Source: Bacteroidota bacterium
Lineage (GTDB): Bacteria; Bacteroidota; Ignavibacteria; Ignavibacteriales; Ignavibacteriaceae
Assembly: GCA_021815405.1 (NCBI GenBank)
Contig: JAKAGV010000001.1
Coordinates: forward strand, 496,001-560,000
Direction: 5' to 3'
Length of the DNA: 64,000 bases
Shown here: piece after piece, positions 36,655 through 44,644 of the stretch
Position numbering within the stretch: the first letter of the stretch is position 1
Layout of the letters: every line of letters begins with the position of its first letter
Position numbers and translations under genes: made by a program
The notes under the pieces: generated by a model
Database searches by the model: none
What the model saw: the letters and a program-made list of their open reading frames with translations, nothing else
What the model was told of the DNA's origin: nothing

Positions 36655-36729
36655 ATGATATCAGAGGAAAGTATCAAGAAATTCCAGGAGTCCTTTAAAG
36701 AGCACTTCAAGGAGGAGATCAGTGAGTAA
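36655..36729 (+). pseudogene. Truncated copy of the small helical protein
   Basis: Reads MISEESIKKFQESFKEHFKE, then EISE and a TAA stop, against MISEEGIKKFQELYKKHFGE and EIST in the gene at 34490. Only the first 24 codons remain. Since both copies have the operator-like motif upstream, this is probably a duplicated or partly deleted locus flanking the recombinase. Confidence 0.6.
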
Positions 36730-36830
36730 AAGGCTTAGAAATTATTAAATTATAATAGTAAATTAATGAATTCTATCTAGGGGAAACACAGATTACAAAT
36801 TTAACTGAGATTGCAACTTGAAATTTCAAT

Positions 36831-37352
36831 TTACTGTTTTCGTGTTAGTACTAGGTAGATACTAAGCATCGATGAAATAAAAAAAAGAAGAAATCCTATA
36901 GTTGCGATAATCCCCTTAGGGCCTCTTTCAAGTAGGCGTATAAAAGTACTTAAGAAACGATAAGGAAACCAAAATATTATATAAACAATCACGGGGCTTA
37001 TAATGAAACCAACAAACAGAATATATACGTTCTTGTAGATTCCAGAAACAACTATAAGACCCACTATAAAAATAAGGAGGACCCTAGCCCCTTGCAAAGG
37101 AATTTCTTTAAGATATCTTTTGAATTCTGCTTGCTCTTCTTCATCGTCCTCTCCATAATCTATCAGCCAAATAAAAAAACCGAAAAATTCCCAAAGCTGT
37201 TTTTTCGTAGGTAGACTAAGTGATTTTATTTTTAAAAATTCTATTGAGATAGAACGTTCTATCCGATTTATCAGATCTGTTCCTAAGAAATACTCAACAG
37301 ACATCAACATCCCACCAAGAAACGCGAGTATTATAGATATCTTTTCAGTCAT
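36831..37352 (-). CDS. Membrane protein, four predicted helices
   Basis: A 173-residue protein I do not recognise. Hydrophobic segments lie at about residues 6-24 (ISIILAFLGGMLMSVEYFLG), 90-105, 110-130 and 150-168, with a charged acidic loop (DYGEDDEEEQAEF) between the first and second. It is the last gene of a same-strand run, 9 bases after the Abi-C-like gene, so it is probably co-transcribed with the nuclease-like protein upstream. A membrane effector role would fit the context but is not shown. Confidence 0.65.
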   Translation of the reverse strand: MTEKISIILAFLGGMLMSVEYFLGTDLINRIERSISIEFLKIKSLSLPTKKQLWEFFGFFIWLIDYGEDDEEEQAEFKRYLKEIPLQGARVLLIFIVGLIVVSGIYKNVYILFVGFIISPVIVYIIFWFPYRFLSTFIRLLERGPKGIIATIGFLLFFISSMLSIYLVLTRKQ

Positions 37353-37361
37353 AATAAATGT

Positions 37362-37814
37362 CTAAAGCCTATAGGTTAACGGATTCAAAATCAAATGAGA
37401 TAAATATGCTTTCCTTAGCCTATCGGCACGCCGTTCTGCTTCTGTAAGATTTTGCACACGATCGACTAATTTAATTTTCCCCTCGGGTGTTAATTCATAT
37501 CCTGCAAATAACAAGACCTGATTTATTGCAGAGCGACGAGATTCAAAGTAGTCATGATTCTGGGTATAGTTCACCGGATTCATTACGATCATCAAGAATG
37601 CAAAAATGTTATTAGAGCAATTGTCTTCGTCTTGTTTTGCCCGCAAAGCTTCAAAAAGACGATCTCGTTTCGTTATTCCAGACAGGGGATCGTTAATACC
37701 CGCAGCAGCAAAATATTTTGCAATCTGGCTTCCAGTTAAACCCCCGGAAGTATCACCAACAACAGCGCAAAGATTTGCAAGAATTTCATTACTTAGTTTC
37801 GGATATGAGGCCAT
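37362..37814 (-). CDS. Abi-C / TIGR02391-associated domain protein
   Basis: A 150-residue protein with a pattern I know from abortive-infection-like proteins: LTGSQIAKYFAAAGI, KRDRLFEALRAKQDEDNCSN, NIFAFLMIVMNPVNY and RRSAINQVLLFAGYELTPEG. In related proteins this region precedes a TIGR02391 domain; here the protein ends shortly after LTEAERRADRLRKAYLSHLI, so it is the short form or has lost the second domain. It starts two bases after the stop of a 52-codon ORF and is followed by the membrane protein gene. Confidence 0.6.
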   Translation of the reverse strand: MASYPKLSNEILANLCAVVGDTSGGLTGSQIAKYFAAAGINDPLSGITKRDRLFEALRAKQDEDNCSNNIFAFLMIVMNPVNYTQNHDYFESRRSAINQVLLFAGYELTPEGKIKLVDRVQNLTEAERRADRLRKAYLSHLILNPLTYRL

Positions 37815-37816
37815 AT

Positions 37817-37975
37817 TCAGCTTCTCGTAAAGAAAGATTCTTTATTCTCAATTGTAATAAGATATGGCTCTTTTGCCTTCGAGACTTCTTTCATTAGTCG
37901 ATTATCAACATGATAACCTTTCGTCTTGCGTGACTTAAGTCGTTTGAGAATTTGTTTAGAAGTTACTCGTTTCAT
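37817..37975 (-). CDS. Small basic protein of 52 residues
   Basis: Starts MKRVTSKQILKRLKSRKTKG and ends IENKESFFTRS. It is strongly basic in the first half (K/R-rich) and could bind nucleic acid. The stop codon is two bases before the start of the Abi-C-like gene and the start is 31 bases after the stop of the 783-residue gene, so the spacing fits an operon. I recognise no family; support rests on spacing and an unbroken frame. Confidence 0.5.
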   Translation of the reverse strand: MKRVTSKQILKRLKSRKTKGYHVDNRLMKEVSKAKEPYLITIENKESFFTRS

Positions 37976-38006
37976 TGTGCTCTTAGTTTATGACTTATTA
38001 TTTAAC

Positions 38007-40358
38007 CTATTTCGTATGTGCTTTGCCGAGGTAAAGAAATATGGAATTTCGTTCCATTCCCGCCATGTCTAAGGCATACTTTTCTGGTAGTCTTTCGGTT
38101 TCTTCCATTTCCCAATAAGGGTGATAGGGTTCAAGCTCTCTGTTGCTGAGAATAATAAATCTTCTGCGCTCCGCTTTTAATGATTCAAAAAGTTTTATTT
38201 CATCTTCATCATATATATTAGCCGTTTTAGCAAAAATAATATAACATTCGAGCTTAATTTCCCGTAACTTGTCTTGTACGGCTTTTAAGTTATCGACATC
38301 TTTTTGATTAATCTTTTGTCCTTCGCTTTTACATTCTGCTATGCCAATTTGAATATTATCGCCTACTTCAAATTGTAGGATACAAAAATCAATTTCACAT
38401 TTCCTTGAGTTATGAAGATTGAGTGAAGTCGAATAAAATAATTTATGACTATCAAAAATTCTAGCGAAGGTTAGTAAACTTACAATAACTGGTATTGATC
38501 CTTCTTGGTTATTGTCTTTAGCAAATAATCCACTTCGTGAAAACCACCAATATTTATCAGTTCTACCCTGAAAATCCTCTCCGATAAATTGAGGCATAAA
38601 ATGCCTGAACTGGCAGTAAGGACAAATCCAATCATGTTCATAATTAGAGATTAGTATCTCTTCCTTGAGTCCACAATTTCTACATTTAAATTCCCTTTTT
38701 CTATTTAAAACCCTATAAATGAACTTTAACTTCGGAGAAAATATTCTCTTCTCTACTAAATAATCAAATACTTCAATCGCTTTTAATTTTTGATAATCTC
38801 TCGCCTTAATAAATAAATTTTGAAATTTTGAGAAGTTATTTTCTCCAATAATCTTAGCCGCTTCACTACGCGTTATTTTTCCACCTCGTTCAGTCTTAGG
38901 AGATTTAAGTAATTTTCTCACACCTGTTATTTTAAACACTCTGCATGCCTCTAATGGAAAGTCTTCTCTCATACCTTGAATAATCTGTTTTGCAAGAAGA
39001 CCCGCTTGGCTTGTCTTTGCCTTAAAGCCGGCCAGCTCAAAAACTTTTTGTATCAATATCTGATCGTTAATCGGGTAAAGGGAAAGTGAACTTTCATACG
39101 CTTTAATGATTACTCCGATCCCATCCTTTTCAGACCGAATACGCCAAGGATCAAATGCGATTGACCTACTGTAAAATTCGTTGAGTTTCCGTATGAAGGG
39201 TGGCTTTAATGTATGACCGGGATATGCAAATTCACTGAGCGTATCAACGGAGACTACTAGTTGTTGCGAGCTAACATTTCTATTTCGCTCAGCGTTTAAA
39301 AACTTCATTTCAGGTAATGCCACTGATACATTATATCTTTCATAACTCACATCCACATTTGCTAGCGTTTGCTGAGAACCAAAATAAAAACTGGCGGGTT
39401 TTATATTCAGTCCATTCCAGATGTGGTCACTGCAATGAGAAAAAAGAAAACGTTTAGTGCCCTGATATTCCTTAACTACTTTCTGAACGTCTTCATGGTT
39501 GGCGGAATAATAAACACATATCCAATCTTCAATATTGGGATTTCTGTTTGGCATTTCATCAAGTCCTTTTAAGTATCTCTTAATGAATTCGTCAAACCTC
39601 TGCAACTGATCTCTCGGTAGAAACTCAATAAGTAAACCTGAGGCGCGCAAGTTCCAAAAGTTCAAAAGGTCAATGAAATTATTGCTAAAACCCACATAGA
39701 TTCCATTCCCGCGCCATGTACCGCCATAGCCGGACAACTCTAGTGCAGTTGCATGAATTGGTGTAATTGATTTTGTAATAGAGCTATCAATGGTATCTTG
39801 CAAACCAATATTGACTACTTTTGATCTCAGCCCTTTCAAAAAGGCGTTTCGAAAATCTTCCTTTAAATTTAACGAGGTGGAAATATAGCCAAACAAAATG
39901 GAAAACAGGTTATTGCAAGGATCTAATTCTTCCCAATTAACAAGCGAACAATCACTCTTGAAATCTTCCGGCTTGTTCTTAAATTCTTTTTCCCAGTAAT
40001 GAGCAACAATATTAATCGTATCAAGATATCCTAAGATATTCTTTTTAGTATCCCAATCTTCATAAAAAATATTTTCAGCATAGTGGCTAGGATCGCGTAA
40101 GAACGGATTGTTTTTGATAAGTTCATCGATTTCATTTGAATGAGAAGTTGCAAACAAAACATCGACTGAAAAAAGGTCTAGGAGTTGATTGGAAAAATTA
40201 CTATTCGTCGGGGAAATCGGAATGATCGGGTTATGAATTCCTCCCCAAAGCAGAGTATTAATTTGGGCAGCCTTTACCATATCTTCTATACTTCCGTCTC
40301 GGACTAGAAATCCAATTCTAATGGGCCTATATTTCAAATATAGTGTCGTTGTTGCCAT
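38007..40358 (-). CDS. 783-residue putative defence nuclease (zinc ribbon and PD-(D/E)xK-like end)
   Basis: A large soluble protein I cannot name. The N-terminus (IRIGFLVRDGSIEDMVKAAQ, TLLWGGIHNPIIPIS, DVLFATSHSNEID) looks like a Rossmann-type alpha/beta domain. The centre is helical. A zinc ribbon with C559, C562, C579 and C582 (CRNCGL ... CPYCQ) leads into a domain with CEIDFCILQF (D657) and GIAECKSEG (E675, K677), which is the D-x(n)-ExK arrangement of PD-(D/E)xK restriction-endonuclease-like folds. It heads a four-gene same-strand run inside an island of other defence-type genes. A nucleic-acid-cutting effector is the most likely role by inference. Confidence 0.7.
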   Translation of the reverse strand: MATTTLYLKYRPIRIGFLVRDGSIEDMVKAAQINTLLWGGIHNPIIPISPTNSNFSNQLLDLFSVDVLFATSHSNEIDELIKNNPFLRDPSHYAENIFYEDWDTKKNILGYLDTINIVAHYWEKEFKNKPEDFKSDCSLVNWEELDPCNNLFSILFGYISTSLNLKEDFRNAFLKGLRSKVVNIGLQDTIDSSITKSITPIHATALELSGYGGTWRGNGIYVGFSNNFIDLLNFWNLRASGLLIEFLPRDQLQRFDEFIKRYLKGLDEMPNRNPNIEDWICVYYSANHEDVQKVVKEYQGTKRFLFSHCSDHIWNGLNIKPASFYFGSQQTLANVDVSYERYNVSVALPEMKFLNAERNRNVSSQQLVVSVDTLSEFAYPGHTLKPPFIRKLNEFYSRSIAFDPWRIRSEKDGIGVIIKAYESSLSLYPINDQILIQKVFELAGFKAKTSQAGLLAKQIIQGMREDFPLEACRVFKITGVRKLLKSPKTERGGKITRSEAAKIIGENNFSKFQNLFIKARDYQKLKAIEVFDYLVEKRIFSPKLKFIYRVLNRKREFKCRNCGLKEEILISNYEHDWICPYCQFRHFMPQFIGEDFQGRTDKYWWFSRSGLFAKDNNQEGSIPVIVSLLTFARIFDSHKLFYSTSLNLHNSRKCEIDFCILQFEVGDNIQIGIAECKSEGQKINQKDVDNLKAVQDKLREIKLECYIIFAKTANIYDEDEIKLFESLKAERRRFIILSNRELEPYHPYWEMEETERLPEKYALDMAGMERNSIFLYLGKAHTK

Positions 40359-40457
40359 AAAAACTTTTTAATCTACGGTTCTGTTCATTTCCAAATGCAC
40401 TATAAATACAACAACTGATATTCAAATTTCGATTTTAAAACGGATGCGATACATTTT

Positions 40458-40814
40458 TTATTCATCGAAGACTTCACAGTAGAGGCATTCCCAATCCGTT
40501 CCTGCGGGTCTTTGAGGATGTATATCATTATCCAGGTTGTTAAAATTATGGTAAATTTCACATTCTTTATCAAAAGCAGATTTCGGAGAGGAAAAGTAAC
40601 CGAATTTAAATCGTTTATATCTATTCTTACCAACCCATTTTTTTAACCTACCATTCACATCACTATCGGATCGTCCCACATAGTCAACAACAAAGGAGCC
40701 TACTTTTCTGCTTCTTTCTAGAACGTATACTCCAGATGAAGTTCTTGCTATATGCTCGTCAATACTCTCATTTGTGAGAGCATAAGGTCCGTTTATTAAT
40801 CCAGTGTTAGGCAT
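40458..40814 (-). CDS. GIY-YIG nuclease-like protein
   Basis: A 118-residue protein with GVYVLERSRK as the first strand (GIY equivalent), VVDYVGRSDSDVNGRLKKWV as the second (YVG, with the conserved arginine), and AFDKECEIYHNF carrying the glutamate expected in the helix after the core. It ends with a WECLYCEVF cysteine pair. Small GIY-YIG proteins are DNA nucleases or accessory domains in restriction and repair. It lies between the DUF6527 gene and the 783-residue gene and could belong to either cassette. Confidence 0.65.
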   Translation of the reverse strand: MPNTGLINGPYALTNESIDEHIARTSSGVYVLERSRKVGSFVVDYVGRSDSDVNGRLKKWVGKNRYKRFKFGYFSSPKSAFDKECEIYHNFNNLDNDIHPQRPAGTDWECLYCEVFDE

Positions 40815-40871
40815 TTTCTTTTGTCCTTTTAAAAAGTAAAATCAGCTTTTTATAACTTCTCATTTTAAACC

Positions 40872-41321
40872 TTAACCACTATCATGAAAAAAACTTTTGA
40901 CTCGGGCCCACCATCCTGATAGATTTTTTTCATTGTGTGATACTTTATTTGTCTTAAGGGGAGTACTTGTAGTCTTTTCCGTATAGTGGTGTTCATACGC
41001 AATCTGATCTTCAAGGCGGACTGCTTCAATTTCTTCCTCTGAAAATTGTCTTGCCCAAATTACTCTGTTATCGCGTATCCAATAATGTGACTTGCAACGA
41101 GTTCCCCAATTTCCGATTGAGGGATGTAACGTAATTGTTTCACCATTGAAAGTTAAAGACCAACCAGCTGGCGAAAGCGGAGTTACGATTTCAGTTCCGC
41201 ATCCACAACAACACTTATGAATAATTGTCGCGAATCGGATGCTAACATATACTCTTCCATCGCTAATTTTGGCAGGGACACTTTCTACAAATTCGAAATC
41301 TATTGTTTCTCGTCGGGGCAT
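40872..41321 (-). CDS. DUF6527 protein of ubiquitin-like cassette
   Basis: From the ATG at 41321 (MPRRETIDFEFVESVPAKIS; a GTG at 41330 is also in frame). Family signature: HKCCCGCGTEIVTPLSPAGW, then LHPSIGNWGTRCKSHYWI and a VIWARQF strand; the cysteines and histidine form a likely metal site. DUF6527 proteins occur next to E1-like and multiubiquitin genes and have been suggested to act as isopeptidases or modifiers in bacterial ubiquitin-like pathways. The gene overlaps the E1-like gene end by about 20 bases, so the three genes form one operon. Confidence 0.85.
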   Translation of the reverse strand: MPRRETIDFEFVESVPAKISDGRVYVSIRFATIIHKCCCGCGTEIVTPLSPAGWSLTFNGETITLHPSIGNWGTRCKSHYWIRDNRVIWARQFSEEEIEAVRLEDQIAYEHHYTEKTTSTPLKTNKVSHNEKNLSGWWARVKSFFHDSG

Positions 41322-42499
41322 ATTGAACACTCATTGATAATTGAATTCTGAGTAATCGAGTAAAATGATGAACACTCATGTGTCTCGTCTGCATAAAAGC
41401 CACACAATTTCTTCCATTTAATAACCGCTAACGCTGCATTGAGCGCATTAAGTTCTGCAATTTGTATGTTGTATCCGTATTCATTATTCACATCGCCATC
41501 CACAAAAGGAATCGTCTCTAAAACGTGGTCATTTTTTTCAAGAGTACTTGCAGTTGTTCGCACGACTCCTACAAGGTGCTCATCAATGGATTGGAGACCC
41601 ATTCCTACATCAATAAATGGTCTACCTGCTTGATGAAGCGCTTCAACAATTGCTTTCTTTATTTTACCCATATCAAGGCAAAGAAAGACAAAATTCATTG
41701 TGAGGAGTTCTTTTAGATTTTCTCCATCTATGTAGGCATCGTGGACTACAAGACCACGACGCATCACTGAGTAGCTTTGCTCGTAATAATTCACTTTTTG
41801 CGGCAGCGTCTCGAGCATTTCAATTGATGTTGCTCCTGGTGCTCGGAATGCATTATGAGAAGAAAATCGATCTCCATCATAGAGATGTATTTCTTTCACT
41901 GGTGTCTTTGCAATAAAGTCCAGAACATAGGCACCGGTTCCACCTAGTCCTATAATTGCCACTCGATCAATAGCTAGACGATCTGTTAAGGCACTAATCC
42001 CTGCCCGGCTTGATGACGTATCGGCATATTTAAAAACAGATTCAGATTCGGCAAGTGTATATGGTCGATGAGTTCTCGCATTTGCGTTTTTGTCTATAAG
42101 TTGCGCATATCCTTCCAAAATACCCACGTATGTTGTCATCTTTGCATAGTATGATGGAAATGGTGTATTTGGTCTTGCAGAAAAAGTTCGGTCTACTCGA
42201 AGGTCTCTATCAAGATTCTCTGGTCCACTTGGATTTGTAATCTCATTGATTACCTGCCCCTCAGCATTGCACGGCTGTTCGCCAATGAATTTTACCACAT
42301 GATCGTTTGGTGGATTTACTATTTCGCCAGAAAGATGAAGTGCAGCAACGAGCGTACCATAAACTACCTCTCTCCGAGAGTTTACGTATGGTACGTGTTT
42401 TACAAGCAAATGATTATTGCTTGTGCTCAGCCCTATTTCATACCCCTCGTTAACGAGTCGGCGTAAATCATCATTACGATCGATTAGTCTGTGTAACAT
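41300..42499 (-). CDS. E1-like activating protein with DUF6791 N-terminal domain and ThiF domain
   Basis: A 399-residue protein from the ATG at 42499. Residues about 1-100 match DUF6791 (LIDRNDDLRRLVNEGYEIGL, HLLVKHVPYVNSRREVVYG, HVVKFIGEQPC), a domain thought to be E2-like. Residues about 170-380 are a ThiF/MoeB/E1 adenylation fold: VAIIGLGGTGAYVLDFIAKT, with acidic LYDGDRFSSHNAFRAPG for ATP and magnesium. A cysteine-rich end (HECSS ... CSICPDEKQ) may hold zinc or the active cysteine. It should adenylate the C-terminus of the modifier encoded immediately upstream and pass it on; that is inference from the family. Confidence 0.85.
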   Translation of the reverse strand: MLHRLIDRNDDLRRLVNEGYEIGLSTSNNHLLVKHVPYVNSRREVVYGTLVAALHLSGEIVNPPNDHVVKFIGEQPCNAEGQVINEITNPSGPENLDRDLRVDRTFSARPNTPFPSYYAKMTTYVGILEGYAQLIDKNANARTHRPYTLAESESVFKYADTSSSRAGISALTDRLAIDRVAIIGLGGTGAYVLDFIAKTPVKEIHLYDGDRFSSHNAFRAPGATSIEMLETLPQKVNYYEQSYSVMRRGLVVHDAYIDGENLKELLTMNFVFLCLDMGKIKKAIVEALHQAGRPFIDVGMGLQSIDEHLVGVVRTTASTLEKNDHVLETIPFVDGDVNNEYGYNIQIAELNALNAALAVIKWKKLCGFYADETHECSSFYSITQNSIINECSICPDEKQ

Positions 42500-42755
42500 C
42501 AAAACTTGTGTTATTCTTTATCTTCACTGATTGTCCCGGCAAAAGTGTTCCCTCTGCTGGATGCTGATCTGCATGATGAAAAAGCACAGTAATTCGGATA
42601 CTATCACCTTTAGGAATACTCCCAAATGCTAAAATGACAACATCTTCATAGGTCAATATATCTGTAGTGACCTCTTTCTCTCTGGTATTCACAAAGATTT
42701 TATATACTTTTTCGTGTTTTTTTTCTTCTTGCTTTTCTTCTTTTTCAGATTCCAT
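42474..42755 (-). CDS. Multiubiquitin-family ubiquitin-like modifier (single domain)
   Basis: A 93-residue protein: a charged N-terminal lead (KEEKQEEKKHEKVYKIFV), then a beta-grasp pattern with VNTREKEVTTDILTYEDVVI, HHADQHPAEGTLLPGQSVKI and the ending SFDVTQTNRS. The same arrangement and a closing DVT.T..S motif are known in the multiubiquitin (Multi_ubiq) family located beside DUF6791-ThiF and DUF6527 genes. It does not end in Gly-Gly, and no precursor tail beyond a diglycine is visible. The stop overlaps the E1-like start by 26 bases. Confidence 0.85.
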   Translation of the reverse strand: MESEKEEKQEEKKHEKVYKIFVNTREKEVTTDILTYEDVVILAFGSIPKGDSIRITVLFHHADQHPAEGTLLPGQSVKIKNNTSFDVTQTNRS

Positions 42756-42819
42756 AATTCACCTATAAATTTACGACCTTTCTATTTAGAATTTCATTAA
42801 CTAAAAACTCTATGCAAAG

Positions 42820-43893
42820 TTAGCCCTGCACAATCTTCAATCTCGGCCGAAGACTAGAAACTAAATTCCACTTTATTTTTCCTTCGTGACAAAGTCTGCC
42901 AGCAACAATACCAGGATGAATTTTAAGTGAAGCTGCAAATTCAACTATTGCCGATTTCGAAATTACATGATTTCTCTGGGAAAATTCAGAATAACCCTTG
43001 GAAGGAATTAACGTATTACTAGCAAATTCATCCGCTTCCTTTTCTTTATCCTTAGTATCAGTAAGGCTTCCTTTACTAAACTCGATAAATTTTTCTTTCC
43101 TCCCATGAAGCAACAGATGCCCTAATTCGTGAAACAAATTAAACCAAAAAATATCAGCCCAAGAATAGTATACGCTCAGTTGAATCAATGGATTGTTGTT
43201 TATCCATCTTACGGCACTACTTACACCTGCCCCTGGGAAATGTTCCATGTATACCAAAGCAATTCCAGCATCATTTAATAGCTTAGTTATTTCGCTTGAA
43301 AACTCCTCCGGTTCTTTCACTGACAATTGTTTAATATTTGCCAGTGACTGCTTGAGTTTTGATTCAGAATAATCCGGGAGGTTTTGCTTTTTGACTTCCA
43401 TCTCACCACACCGTAACCAGGCAGCTATAGATTCGCTTTTCACACCAGGAACCGTCCGTTTTCGAAAAGCAACAGATTCAGTAGTTGAGACGTAAGAAAG
43501 TGAATTCACCCCGAAAAATTTCCAAAGATTTTCGATTCGTTTTTCTTTATTTGATGTCTGTTCAACATATCCTCTTATGGCAAGTTCGTTGTAAGGAAAT
43601 CTCGATAGCAAAGGGACCTCTTCCTTCATTAAGGAGAGTCTCTCAATGCGTGCTTTCGTCTCTTGATAATTTTTTTCAAGATTAATCCAAAAACTAGCAG
43701 ATCCGCCCAATGCGTTCTCCAACAAAAGAGCTGTTTCAACAGTAATGGAAGCTTCTCCGTTTATTATTTGACTGAGATGTTTCTCTGTAATTCCCATTCG
43801 TTCACTAAGACTCTTTTGCGACATGCCTTCTCGAGCCAGCGTCTCAGCAATTATACGACCCGGATGTATGGCTTTATTTGGTATGTAACTCAT
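42820..43893 (-). CDS. higA: HigA-type antitoxin fused to ImmA/IrrE metallopeptidase
   Basis: A 357-residue protein. Residues about 10-70 are an XRE helix-turn-helix of the HigA group (HPGRIIAETLAREGMSQKSL, ITEKHLSQIINGEASI, ALGGSASFWINLEKNY). The C-terminal half is an ImmA/IrrE-type zinc peptidase with FHELGHLLLHGRKEK and a downstream EKEADEFASNTLIP giving the third ligand. It starts two bases after the HigB-like stop, in the order toxin then antitoxin normal for HigBA. It probably represses its own operon; the peptidase domain may relieve repression on a signal. Confidence 0.9.
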   Translation of the reverse strand: MSYIPNKAIHPGRIIAETLAREGMSQKSLSERMGITEKHLSQIINGEASITVETALLLENALGGSASFWINLEKNYQETKARIERLSLMKEEVPLLSRFPYNELAIRGYVEQTSNKEKRIENLWKFFGVNSLSYVSTTESVAFRKRTVPGVKSESIAAWLRCGEMEVKKQNLPDYSESKLKQSLANIKQLSVKEPEEFSSEITKLLNDAGIALVYMEHFPGAGVSSAVRWINNNPLIQLSVYYSWADIFWFNLFHELGHLLLHGRKEKFIEFSKGSLTDTKDKEKEADEFASNTLIPSKGYSEFSQRNHVISKSAIVEFAASLKIHPGIVAGRLCHEGKIKWNLVSSLRPRLKIVQG

Positions 43894-43895
43894 AA

Positions 43896-44240
43896 TTAAT
43901 GCTTATGATAATTTTCAAAAATTTCTATTATTACAATATTCTTTATGCTCTTGTAATTATCTATCCTGAAACCAGGATCTCCATCGTGATTAGGTTTAAA
44001 TATAACTCTGTGAACTTTATCGACGTCCACGGCAAAATGCCCTTTATACGAAGCCTTTAGAGGATGCGGACGATAACTCGGTGGAACATCTGCAAGAGTA
44101 TCGGCGGCAGTTAAAACATCTAATGTTGCCAAGATATCAGAGGCGGAGTCAACGCCCTTTTTCTTGTTATAGTGTTTTCTCAATGCTTCGTAATCATTCA
44201 CGAGCTTCTCATGTTTTGGATTGTCGAAGTCTATATTCAT
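43896..44240 (-). CDS. higB: HigB-like toxin
   Basis: From the ATG at 44240 (MNIDFDNPKHEKLVNDYEAL) the protein has 114 residues; the open frame extends upstream without likeness to the family. Features of the RelE/HigB fold are a KHEKLVNDYEALRKHY first helix, the strand PHPLKASYKGHFAVDVDKVH with the basic residues used for mRNA cleavage, and VHRVIFKPNHDG. It is followed at once by the HigA-type gene. HigB toxins cut translated mRNA on the ribosome. Confidence 0.85.
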   Translation of the reverse strand: MNIDFDNPKHEKLVNDYEALRKHYNKKKGVDSASDILATLDVLTAADTLADVPPSYRPHPLKASYKGHFAVDVDKVHRVIFKPNHDGDPGFRIDNYKSIKNIVIIEIFENYHKH

Positions 44241-44343
44241 GATAATGTGTAAGCATAAAAAGTCAACTTTTTTCTTTACCAAATTGGTAAATGAAAATTA
44301 CCATATTAATCGATAAAAGTCAAAGGTATTCTTATCCACAGCC

Positions 44344-44574
44344 TCATAAGGAGCTGCATAATGTAGGAAAGAGCTCCTCGATCCGAACACTATAAAGCTT
44401 TGATAACCTCAATGCGCTTATAAGGTTAGGTAACGCATCGCCGTTCTCCTAGTGAGAAATCCAGGTTTTATCTTTAAACCCTAGTTTCTCTGCCACTTCT
44501 CTCTGGCTTAACCCAAGGGCTAGCCGGTGAGCCCTGAGTGCGTTCGGGAGCCCCTTATATGCCTTGTAATCCAT
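44344..44574 (-). pseudogene. XRE-family repressor with amber stop
   Basis: From the ATG at 44574: MDYKAYKGLPNALRAHRLAL, then a helix-turn-helix (LSQREVAEKLGFKDKTWISH) and a TAG codon, after which the same frame continues ENGDALPNLISALRLSKLYS up to TGA at 44344. In XRE proteins the position after IS.. is tryptophan (ISRWEKGEG in the related protein at 56779), so one base change TGG to TAG explains the break. An intact 13-bp palindrome (44615-44644) lies upstream. The repressor is probably inactive. Confidence 0.75.
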
Positions 44575-44614
44575 ACTCTGAACATACCAAGAGGTTGAGT
44601 CCGAGATAAAAGGG

Positions 44615-44644
44615 TACAAATTTGTCGAAGACGACAAATTTGTA
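44615..44644. promoter_or_regulatory. Perfect 13-bp palindromic operator
   Basis: TACAAATTTGTCG (44615-44627) and CGACAAATTTGTA (44632-44644) around AAGA, 41 bases upstream of the broken XRE gene. It contains the TTGTC-N6-GACAA core seen in the element elsewhere. An operator for an XRE repressor is likely; as a hairpin it lacks a T-run. Confidence 0.65.
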
